Assembly: GCA_031292435.1 (NCBI GenBank)
Contig: JARLHD010000111.1
Coordinates: 1 to 40,489 of the forward strand
Direction of reading: 5' to 3'
Length of the DNA stretch: 40,489 nucleotides
DNA from: Ignavibacteriaceae bacterium
GTDB lineage: Bacteria > Bacteroidota > Ignavibacteria > Ignavibacteriales > Ignavibacteriaceae
Shown: positions 33,723-40,489 of the stretch, piece after piece
Layout: every line of letters begins with the position of its first letter
Position numbering within the stretch: the stretch's first letter is position 1
Program-made: the position numbers and the translations under genes
The notes under the pieces: model-generated
The model's input: the letters and a program-made list of their open reading frames with translations, nothing else
Told to the model about the DNA's origin: nothing
The model's database searches: none

Positions 33723-34685
33723 TCATTCTTTATGAATAAATTGACCACAAATCTTTTCACTTGTTGAATTAAATTCAGCAATAAGCATATTAAACAGGTC
33801 TTTAACCGGAAGGATTTCTTTAATAAGCCCTGATCCCTGACCTGCTTCCATTTCTCCCTCTATTTCATTTCCATCAAATATACCAAGCTTTTCCCGTTTT
33901 CTGCCAAGGAGTTCTCTTAACTGTTTTTCATTCCATCCTTCCTCCTCGGCTTTTGCTGAACGAAGTGCGAAATCATTTCTAAGCATTCTTACAAGCGCAA
34001 TTTTTTTATATGCAAGTAATGTATCCCCATCTCCGGCATCAACAACTCGTCTTTTGTAATTAGCGTGAGCAGAAGATTCCACTGTAACTGCAAACCGGGT
34101 TCCTAATTGAACAGCTTCAGCGCCTAAGGATAATGCTGCAAAAATCCCCCTTCCGTCTGCAATCCCTCCCGCTGCAATTACCGGGATTGTTAAATGATTA
34201 GCAAGCTGAGGAATAAGGCATAATGTTGTAGTTTGTTCAATTCCATTATGTCCGCCTGCCTCAACTCCTTCTCCCACAACAGCATCACACCCCGAAGTTT
34301 CTGCTTTTAATCCAAATTTTACAGATGATACAACATGCACTACCTTAATTCCATTTTTCTTTAGCAGATCAATAAATTTTGCAGGACTTCCGGCAGAGGT
34401 AAATACTATTTTAACTCCTTCCTTAATAGTTATTTCTATTAACTCAGCTGCATCCCCCCGCAAAAGTGGGATATTTACTCCAAAGGGCTTATCTGTTCCT
34501 TTGAAACAGTTCTGAATGTGTTCTCTTAAAAGTTCCGGTTTCATCGAACCGGATCCGATTAATCCAAGTCCCCCGCAATTTGATACGGCTGAAGCTAATT
34601 TCCATCCTGACACCCATACCATGCCTGCCTGGATAATGGGGTATTTAATATTAAAAAGTCGATTTATTCTTGTATTAACATTCAT
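33723..34685 (-). CDS. Nitronate monooxygenase / enoyl-ACP reductase II (FabK)-like flavoenzyme
   Basis: The 320-residue TIM barrel has YPIIQAGMVWVSGWKLASAVS near the start, GGLGLIGSG, KPFGVNIPL, VEAGGHNG with H146 and VIAAGGIADGRG for FMN phosphate binding. AVQLGTRFAVTVES follows. These are shared by nitronate monooxygenases, which oxidise nitroalkane anions, and by FabK, which reduces trans-2-enoyl-ACP. The AGGHxG histidine fits both groups. I cannot separate them by eye. If no other enoyl-ACP reductase exists in the genome, FabK is more likely. It is 55 bases upstream of nothing on its own strand except the TPR-thioredoxin gene, which follows it. Confidence 0.82.
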   Translation of the reverse strand: MNVNTRINRLFNIKYPIIQAGMVWVSGWKLASAVSNCGGLGLIGSGSMKPELLREHIQNCFKGTDKPFGVNIPLLRGDAAELIEITIKEGVKIVFTSAGSPAKFIDLLKKNGIKVVHVVSSVKFGLKAETSGCDAVVGEGVEAGGHNGIEQTTTLCLIPQLANHLTIPVIAAGGIADGRGIFAALSLGAEAVQLGTRFAVTVESSAHANYKRRVVDAGDGDTLLAYKKIALVRMLRNDFALRSAKAEEEGWNEKQLRELLGRKREKLGIFDGNEIEGEMEAGQGSGLIKEILPVKDLFNMLIAEFNSTSEKICGQFIHKE

Positions 34686-34845
34686 TTAATAATATGGTTA
34701 CTAACAAATTTCTAATATTTAAACTTAAGAAGTTTTTAAGTAATAAAATTTATATTTCCTCTCAACCCACGATTCAGTATATTTGTTATTCTTTACCATA
34801 TTAGGTAATTTTACACGCAAATTTTGTAATTAAATCGAAGGAATT

Positions 34846-35823
34846 ATGCGAGCTATTATCCCTGTTGCTGGAATTGGAAGCAGGCTAAAGCCACATACAT
34901 ATTCTACCCCTAAAGTTCTTTTGAACGTAGGGGGTAAGCCGATATTAGGACATATTCTCGATAAGCTCTCAGATGAAAATATTAATAAGGCAACTTTTAT
35001 TATTGGTCATTTGGGGGAAATGATTAAAGAATATGTCTTAAAAGAATACCCCGGACTTGAGTCTACCTTTATCGAGCAGGAATCCATGGAAGGACTTGGG
35101 CATGCAATATATACAGCTATTCCAACTATTGATGAAAAGGAAATATTTATTATTCTAGGCGACACAGTTTTTGATGTTGATCTTAAAAGTGTCTTTAAGA
35201 ATAAAATCTCTTCCCTTGGAGTTAAACAAGTTGATGACCCTAAAAGGTTTGGAGTCGCTGTTATGCAAAATGGCTTTATAAAAACTTTGATTGAAAAACC
35301 CCAGACTCCAGTCTCAAACCTTGCATTGGTTGGTCTATATTACATTGCCAATTCTGATATACTTATTAAAAGTCTTAGTGAACTTGTTAAAAAAGATATG
35401 AGGACTAAAGGAGAACTTCAGTTAACTGATGCTTTGCAGATTATGATAGATATGGGGGAAAAGATTACCACTTTCCCTGTTGAAGGATGGTACGACTGTG
35501 GTAAACCTGAAACTCTTTTATCAACAAATAAATATCTGCTCGACCTTAAAAGCGTTAGTAAACACTTTGATAATGTTGTAATTAACCACCCGGTATTTAT
35601 TGCAGATGATGTCCAGATTGAAAATTCTGTTATAGGCCCATATACTACAATTGATAAAGGAGTGAAAATTTCAGAATGCATAATCAGGAATTCAATTATC
35701 GGTTCTAAAGCTGTTGTAACTAAATTTATGCTGGAAGATTCTTTGATCGGAAATAATTCGGTTATTATTGGATCATTACATAAACTGAATTCCGGTGATT
35801 CTTCAGAACTAGATTTTTATTAA
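34846..35823 (+). CDS. Sugar-phosphate nucleotidyltransferase with left-handed beta-helix tail
   Basis: The 325-residue protein opens with the nucleotidyl-transferase motif: IIPVAGIGSRLKPHTYSTPK, with the NTP-binding GxGxRLxPxT...PK. FIILGDTVFDVD supplies the metal aspartate region. DDPKRFGVAVM, FIKTLIEKP and GWYDCGKPETLLSTN are typical of glucose-1-phosphate thymidylyl/uridylyltransferases. Residues about 240-310 are hexapeptide-like turns (IENSVIGPYTTIDKG, SECIIRNSIIGSKAVV). It should activate a hexose 1-phosphate to an NDP-sugar. Which nucleotide and sugar cannot be told. It starts a co-directional run with metK (33-base gap) and ahcY. Confidence 0.85.
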   Translation: MRAIIPVAGIGSRLKPHTYSTPKVLLNVGGKPILGHILDKLSDENINKATFIIGHLGEMIKEYVLKEYPGLESTFIEQESMEGLGHAIYTAIPTIDEKEIFIILGDTVFDVDLKSVFKNKISSLGVKQVDDPKRFGVAVMQNGFIKTLIEKPQTPVSNLALVGLYYIANSDILIKSLSELVKKDMRTKGELQLTDALQIMIDMGEKITTFPVEGWYDCGKPETLLSTNKYLLDLKSVSKHFDNVVINHPVFIADDVQIENSVIGPYTTIDKGVKISECIIRNSIIGSKAVVTKFMLEDSLIGNNSVIIGSLHKLNSGDSSELDFY

Positions 35824-35856
35824 TTTTTATTTAAGTAAAAAAGGAAACACAAAGAC

Positions 35857-37008
35857 ATGTCATTTTTCTTTACATCGGAATCAGTTTCCGAAGGACATCC
35901 GGATAAAGTCAGCGATGCAATATCCGACGGCGTTTTAGATGCAATCTATAAGTTAGATCCAAATGCGAGGGTGGCTTGCGAAACCTTCGTTACAACAGGG
36001 TTGGTTTTAGTCGGCGGTGAAATTACTACAACTGCCTACATAGATGTACAGGAAGTTGTAAGACGAACAGTTAGAAATATCGGCTATACAAGTGCAGAAT
36101 ATAAATTTGATTCTGAATCATGTTCCGTGCTAAATGCCATCCACTCGCAGTCTCCAGATATTGCTATGGGAGTTGATACCGGCGGTGCTGGCGATCAGGG
36201 CATAATGTTTGGCTATGCTTGTGATCAAACCCCCGAACTTATGCCGATGCCTATAGTTTATGCTCATCAACTTGTAAAAAAACTGGCGGATGTTAGAAAA
36301 AGAAATAACGGAATTATGCCATACCTTCGTCCGGATGCAAAATCCCAGGTAACAATCGAATATGATGATAACAAAAATCCTGTGAGAGTTGATACTGTTG
36401 TTATATCTACTCAGCATGACGGTGATGTGAAACAGAAAACAATTAGGGAAGATGTAATAAAGTATATTATTAAACCTGTTATTCCTGCCAAGTACCTTGA
36501 TAAAAATACAAAATATTATGTTAACCCTACTGGTAGATTTGAAATCGGAGGTCCTCATGGCGATAGTGGTTTAACAGGACGCAAAATTATTGTTGATACT
36601 TATGGAGGATGGGCTCCTCACGGTGGTGGTTGTTTCTCAGGTAAAGATCCCTCAAAAGTCGATAGGAGTGCCACCTATGCAGCAAGACATATTGCCAAAA
36701 ATGTTGTTGCCGCTAAATTAGCAAAAGAATGCCTGGTACAGGTTGCCTATGCAATTGGTGTCGCAGAACCTGTCTCAATTTTTGTCGATACTAAAGGGAC
36801 TGGCAAAATTCCTGATAGTAAAATTGCTGCTATGATTAAAAAAGAAGTGGACCTTACTCCGAAAGGAATTATTAATAGACTTAAGCTGCGCAGACCTATA
36901 TATCAGAAAACTGCAGCTTACGGTCACTTCGGAAGAAAAGAAAAAGAATTCACCTGGGAACAACTGGACTTAGTTCCCGTGTTCAAAAAATATGTTAATG
37001 GTAAGTAA
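35857..37008 (+). CDS. metK: S-adenosylmethionine synthetase
   Basis: The 383-residue protein is clearly Met[21 protein letters not shown] near 5-24 carries H14 and K17. [14 protein letters not shown] is the adenine-region motif, and [20 protein letters not shown] and [16 protein letters not shown] hold phosphate and metal. The enzyme makes SAM from methionine and ATP. It precedes ahcY by 37 bases, so synthesis of SAM and removal of its product SAH are encoded together. No SAM or SAH riboswitch is visible in the 160 bases before the nucleotidyltransferase gene or in the short gaps. Confidence 0.97.
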   Translation: MSFFFTSESVSEGHPDKVSDAISDGVLDAIYKLDPNARVACETFVTTGLVLVGGEITTTAYIDVQEVVRRTVRNIGYTSAEYKFDSESCSVLNAIHSQSPDIAMGVDTGGAGDQGIMFGYACDQTPELMPMPIVYAHQLVKKLADVRKRNNGIMPYLRPDAKSQVTIEYDDNKNPVRVDTVVISTQHDGDVKQKTIREDVIKYIIKPVIPAKYLDKNTKYYVNPTGRFEIGGPHGDSGLTGRKIIVDTYGGWAPHGGGCFSGKDPSKVDRSATYAARHIAKNVVAAKLAKECLVQVAYAIGVAEPVSIFVDTKGTGKIPDSKIAAMIKKEVDLTPKGIINRLKLRRPIYQKTAAYGHFGRKEKEFTWEQLDLVPVFKKYVNGK

Positions 37009-37045
37009 GAACAGTTATTAATAAAAAGAGTAAAAAGGATTATAT

Positions 37046-38368
37046 ATGAATCAACCGACTCAGGAAATAAAGTATATTAAAAATAAAGTTAAGGATATCT
37101 CCTTAGCTGAATGGGGAAGGAAAGAAATAAAATTGGCTGAAGCTGAAATGCCCGGATTGATGTCCATTAGAAAAGAGTATGGACCATCAAAACCGCTCAA
37201 AGGCGCGCGTGTAGCCGGTTGTCTTCATATGACCATTCAAACGGCAGTCCTGATCGAAACCCTCGTAGAGCTGGGTGCTGAAGTAACATGGTCATCATGC
37301 AATATATTCTCAACTCAGGATCATGCTGCTGCAGCAATTGCCGCCGCCGGTATCTCGGTCTATGCCTGGAAAGGTATGAATTCGGAAGAATTCGATTGGT
37401 GTATTGAACAAACTTTATTTTTCGGCACTGAAAGAAAACCGCTTAATATGATTCTGGATGACGGTGGTGACCTCACCAATATGGTTCTTGATAAATTTCC
37501 TGAATTAGTTTCCGGTATTAAAGGTATTTCAGAAGAAACGACAACTGGTGTTCATAGATTGTATGACCGAATGAGAGCCGGTACACTTCCACTGCCTGCA
37601 TTCAATGTAAATGATTCTGTTACAAAATCTAAATTTGATAATAAATATGGATGTCGTGAATCATTGGTTGATGCAATAAGAAGAGCAACTGATCTTATGA
37701 TGGCAGGAAAAGTTGCTGTTGTTTGTGGGTATGGCGATGTAGGTAAAGGTTCTGCCCAGTCATTAAGGAGTGCAGGTGTTAGAGTTATTGTTACTGAAAT
37801 CGATCCTATATGTGCTTTGCAGGCTGCTATGGATGGCTATGAAGTAAAAAAACTTAGCAACGTAATTTCAAGGGCAAACTTGATTGTAACTGCAACCGGA
37901 GACTGCGATATTGTTAAAGAAGAACATTTTAGAAAAATGAGACATAATGCGGTTGTCTGCAACATCGGTCATTTCGATAATGAAATTGATATGGCTTGGC
38001 TTAATAAAAATTACGGGCATACTAAAGATATTATAAAACCTCAGGTTGATAAATATACAATTGATGGCAAGGATATAATTGTTCTTGCTGAAGGTCGCTT
38101 GGTAAATTTAGGATGTGCAACAGGCCATCCTTCCTTTGTTATGTCTAATTCTTTTTCTAACCAGACTCTCGCTCAACTGGAACTTTGGCAGCATCATGAT
38201 AAATATGAAAATAAAGTCTATATGCTTCCTAAAAATCTTGATGAAAAAGTTGCCAGGCTCCATCTTTCACAGATTGGTGTTGAACTCGAAACATTAACAG
38301 ATAAGCAGGCTAAATATATTGGTGTAACTGTAGAAGGTCCTTTTAAACCTGACTATTATAGGTATTAA
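37046..38368 (+). CDS. ahcY: Adenosylhomocysteinase (SAH hydrolase)
   Basis: The 440-residue protein has [37 protein letters not shown] and [15 protein letters not shown]. The active site is [15 protein letters not shown], with K and D in [32 protein letters not shown] near 225-241 is the NAD-binding Rossmann loop, and the terminal KPDYYRY is universal. It splits SAH into adenosine and homocysteine, relieving methyltransferase inhibition. It lacks the 40-residue insertion seen in some bacterial enzymes, going by total length. A strong terminator follows. Confidence 0.97.
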   Translation: MNQPTQEIKYIKNKVKDISLAEWGRKEIKLAEAEMPGLMSIRKEYGPSKPLKGARVAGCLHMTIQTAVLIETLVELGAEVTWSSCNIFSTQDHAAAAIAAAGISVYAWKGMNSEEFDWCIEQTLFFGTERKPLNMILDDGGDLTNMVLDKFPELVSGIKGISEETTTGVHRLYDRMRAGTLPLPAFNVNDSVTKSKFDNKYGCRESLVDAIRRATDLMMAGKVAVVCGYGDVGKGSAQSLRSAGVRVIVTEIDPICALQAAMDGYEVKKLSNVISRANLIVTATGDCDIVKEEHFRKMRHNAVVCNIGHFDNEIDMAWLNKNYGHTKDIIKPQVDKYTIDGKDIIVLAEGRLVNLGCATGHPSFVMSNSFSNQTLAQLELWQHHDKYENKVYMLPKNLDEKVARLHLSQIGVELETLTDKQAKYIGVTVEGPFKPDYYRY

Positions 38369-38404
38369 ACCATCTGGTATAATTTATTTTCAAAATGAAT
38401 AGCT

Positions 38405-38431
38405 AAGCCGGCATCTGCGCCGGCTTTTTTT
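38405..38431 (+). terminator. Intrinsic terminator after ahcY
   Basis: AAGCCGGC (38405-38412) and GCCGGCTT (38419-38426) form an 8-bp GC-rich stem around ATCTGC, followed by a run of T ending at 38431. Confidence 0.9.
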
Positions 38432-38483
38432 ATGAATTGGATATCGGTAATTGTTTAGAATACAATTGTTAAAATATTATATT

Positions 38484-39395
38484 TTATAATAGCGACTTTA
38501 ATGCTGCTTCTAAATCACTGTACTTAAATTGGAATGATGTGCAACTAAGTTTTTTGGGTATTACTCTCAAACTTGCAAGAATAGATTCTGCCCCTTCTCC
38601 TGCCACTAATTTTAACACAAATTCTGGTATATTAATAAACGAAGGACGGTGCAGCACCTTTCCTAATGTTTTTGTGAATTCTTTTAATGTTACTGGATTT
38701 GGAGCAGTTCCATTAATCTCTCCTGATATTTCATTGTTTAATGCAAACAAATAAATATTTACGATATCTTCAATGTGTATCCAGGGAAACCATTGATTTC
38801 CTTTTCCTATTGATCCTCCTGCAAATAACATGAACGGCAGGATCATCTTTTTTAATGCTCCTGCCTTTGAACTTAAAACAATGCCTGTTCGTATACTAAC
38901 TCTTCTTATACCAAATTTTTCAACCTGCTTAGCTTCATTTTCCCATGACCTGCAGACGTATGATAGAAAATCTGATCCGGTGGGTGATTCTTCTGTTATC
39001 TCATCATTTCCATTATCTTTGTAATAACCTACAGCTGAAGAAGAAATAAATATTTTGGGCTTAATATTTACCATTTCAATTGCATTAACAAGATTTTTTG
39101 TGGCCGTCTTTCGGCTTTTCATAATATTTTTTTTATGACTATATGTCCATCTTTTACCCACAACATTCTCCCCGGCAAGATGTATAATGGCATCTGTTCC
39201 CTCTAACTGATTCTTCCACAATTCAGGTCTGTTATAATCCCATTCAACAAAATTATTGAGGTATGGTAATATTTTCTTTCCCTTGTCTGTATCTCTGGTA
39301 AATACTGTAACTTCATCTCCATTTTTATTAAGACTCTTACAAAGCTCCCTTCCTATTAAACCAGTAGCACCCGTTATTATAATTTTCCTGTCCAT
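38484..39395 (-). CDS. TIGR01777/SDR39U1-type NAD(P)-dependent epimerase-like protein
   Basis: The 303-residue extended short-chain dehydrogenase begins with IIITGATGLIGRELCKSL (GxxGxxG). WDYNRPELW and DAIIHLAGENVVGKRWTYSHKKNIMKSR are hallmarks of the YfcH/SDR39U1 family. ISSSAVGYYKDNG holds the Tyr-type active site area, and WFPWIHIEDIVNIYLFAL, GEINGTAPNPVTLKEF and LKLVAGEGAESIL complete the pattern. A role in sugar epimerisation is not proven for this family. It is divergent from the sugar transferase across 185 bases. Confidence 0.88.
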   Translation of the reverse strand: MDRKIIITGATGLIGRELCKSLNKNGDEVTVFTRDTDKGKKILPYLNNFVEWDYNRPELWKNQLEGTDAIIHLAGENVVGKRWTYSHKKNIMKSRKTATKNLVNAIEMVNIKPKIFISSSAVGYYKDNGNDEITEESPTGSDFLSYVCRSWENEAKQVEKFGIRRVSIRTGIVLSSKAGALKKMILPFMLFAGGSIGKGNQWFPWIHIEDIVNIYLFALNNEISGEINGTAPNPVTLKEFTKTLGKVLHRPSFINIPEFVLKLVAGEGAESILASLRVIPKKLSCTSFQFKYSDLEAALKSLL

Positions 39396-39580
39396 AATTT
39401 TTACTTAGTATAATTTCGTATTACCACTTATATTTGATTGTTAAGAAAAGAAAGATTTTTTAACCTGTTCGTATATATAATTATTTTATTGCATATCTGC
39501 CAGATATTAGAATTACCCAGGGGATATAACTTGATAATAAATCATATAATTTTTATTATAATCCCTAAAATGGAAAAAGT

Positions 39581-40273
39581 TTGAAGAAAACGCCCTATTC
39601 TGAATCAGTTCTATCAGAAGAAATAGGAATTAAGGAGTCAAATTCCTTTTATAATATTTTAAAGAGAATATTTGACCTAATATTATCTGTATTTCTGGTA
39701 GCTCTGCTCTCTCCCTTCTTTGTTTTAATAAGCCTTATAATTTTTCTTGAAACTGGTAACAGCCCTATCTTTGCGCAGCAACGGGGTCTGATTTTAGAAG
39801 GCAATGAATTTAGAATTTTTAAATTCAGAACTCTTAGACATAACAAATTAGCCCTAAAAGAACCCTTACATATTTTTCGGAAAGAGGATTTATCCGGGTT
39901 GGTAACTTTTAGTGGTTTTGTATTAAGAAGAACTGGTCTTGATGAATTACCTCAATTATTGAATGTATTGAAGGGTGAAATGTCACTAGTCGGTCCGCGT
40001 CCTTTATCTTTGTGGGACTTACAAATGATGAAAGAAAATGATCCTGCATTATATAACCGGAGAAAATTTATTACTTCTAAACCGGGTATAACCGGTTATT
40101 GGCAGATTTACGGTAATCGTCAGAAAGGAGTTCATGATCTCATCGAGGCTGATGAACATTATGAAAAAAATAAATCCTTTATATTCGATTTATTTCTCAT
40201 AGCCATGACTATTCCCATTATGTTTTTTACTAAACATTCTGATGCCATAATTGGAAAATACAACGAATTTTGA
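39581..40273 (+). CDS. Polyprenyl-phosphate sugar-1-phosphate transferase (monotopic, PglC/WcaJ-like)
   Basis: The 230-residue protein has an N-terminal hydrophobic re-entrant or transmembrane helix (about 27-55, IFDLILSVFLVALLSPFFVLISLIIF) after KRIFDLILS. The catalytic domain shows PIFAQQRGLI, FRIFKFRTLRHN, GLDELPQLLNVLKGEMSLVGPRPL with the Asp-Glu pair, and KPGITGYWQIYGN. Members move a phospho-sugar from an NDP-sugar to undecaprenyl phosphate, starting exopolysaccharide or O-antigen synthesis. It is the minimal length class without the extra membrane domain. The start is TTG at 39581. The nearby ATG 39570 is followed by an early stop in another frame. A GGAAAAAG sequence precedes the TTG. 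Confidence 0.88.
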   Translation: MKKTPYSESVLSEEIGIKESNSFYNILKRIFDLILSVFLVALLSPFFVLISLIIFLETGNSPIFAQQRGLILEGNEFRIFKFRTLRHNKLALKEPLHIFRKEDLSGLVTFSGFVLRRTGLDELPQLLNVLKGEMSLVGPRPLSLWDLQMMKENDPALYNRRKFITSKPGITGYWQIYGNRQKGVHDLIEADEHYEKNKSFIFDLFLIAMTIPIMFFTKHSDAIIGKYNEF

Positions 40274-40489
40274 CTTTTCCGGTTTCTTTGGATTTCTACT
40301 ATCCTTTCTACTAATTTAACTTCTTTTCTACGGTGATAAAAAACAAATTAATAGATGTTTTTATGCCGGAAATAGATAGTTTTTAGTTGATTCTAATTTA
40401 TTCATTAACTATTTTGTACAGCGTTCTTCAAGGAAGATGGTTCTGCTGCATAATTTTGCATAATGACAAACCACTGAAGATTTTTTTAA
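40274..40489. other. Unassigned right-end region
   Basis: I see no supported gene in these 216 bases. They are AT-rich with two short TTTCTACT repeats near 40297-40318 and a doubled GCATAAT near 40449-40464. It is probably the leader of a gene beyond the window. Confidence 0.4.

Noticed and set aside
34686..34845. Possible SAM or SAH riboswitch upstream of the metK/ahcY unit
   Set aside because: The gap is AT-rich with no helices or conserved core typical of SAM-I, SAM-II or SAH aptamers that I can trace.
35418..35681. Antisense open frame within the nucleotidyltransferase gene
   Set aside because: It mirrors the coding bias of the true gene and has no independent support.
1..40489. CRISPR arrays, insertion sequences, prophage or toxin-antitoxin pairs
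   Set aside because: I saw no regularly spaced repeats, transposase motifs, phage structural genes or typical toxin-antitoxin couples; the window is core chromosome.

Overview
The window is AT-rich bacterial chromosome, densely packed with ordinary core genes. About 40 protein genes lie on both strands, most gaps are under 250 bases, and I see no rRNA, tRNA, CRISPR array, insertion sequence or prophage. The mix suggests a Bacteroidota/Chlorobiota-group bacterium, most likely an Ignavibacteria-like lineage. Pointers are a bacterial geranylgeranylglyceryl-phosphate synthase of the Bacteroidota-associated type, a long-form IspH, a homodimeric AceE pyruvate dehydrogenase, cytochrome bd oxidase, several Sec-exported proteins and envelope-sugar genes (GmhA, a polyprenyl-phosphate sugar transferase) that imply an outer membrane. 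The taxonomic placement is inference from gene content. Shine-Dalgarno-like sequences precede many, not all, starts, and a few genes appear to use TTG.

Layout. 1-2381: end of rsmI, then rlmD and a second methyltransferase overlapping by four bases. 2522-6073: a secreted S9 peptidase, a YkvA protein, a Nudix hydrolase and gmhA, converging on a DUF192 gene. 6863-12717: a pyruvate dehydrogenase operon aceE-aceF-lpd. 12722-15578 (minus): a sigma-like protein and a thioredoxin-domain DUF255 protein. 15665-17803: a membrane-anchored cytochrome c, class I aldolase fbaB and a small secreted protein. 18065-24663: a HAD phosphatase, then hemW, recN, the GGGP synthase and tex on the minus strand. 24826-28181: two small proteins, then an rrf2-cydA-cydB operon. 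28568-29903: lexA with two small unknown genes behind a strong promoter that contains a LexA-like dyad. 30009-34685: ispH, a redox pair (DsbD N-domain-like protein and TPR-thioredoxin protein) and a nitronate monooxygenase-like enzyme. 34846-38368: sugar nucleotidyltransferase, metK and ahcY. 38484-40273: a TIGR01777-type epimerase and a sugar transferase.

How it works together. Central carbon flow is represented by aldolase and the complete pyruvate dehydrogenase complex. Respiration is represented by cytochrome bd, with an Fe-S-type Rrf2 regulator in the same operon, and a cytochrome c. The methyl cycle is represented by metK and ahcY, with three methyltransferases at the left end as consumers of SAM. 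DNA damage response is represented by lexA and recN; only lexA shows a candidate operator here.

Nothing is a clear new defence or mobile system. The best leads are the lexA-linked small-gene operon with its operator dyad, the 11-base tandem repeat between rrf2 and lexA, a 57-residue four-cysteine protein behind cydAB, the TPR-thioredoxin/DsbD-N pair, and the sigma-like protein with a long lysine-rich tail.
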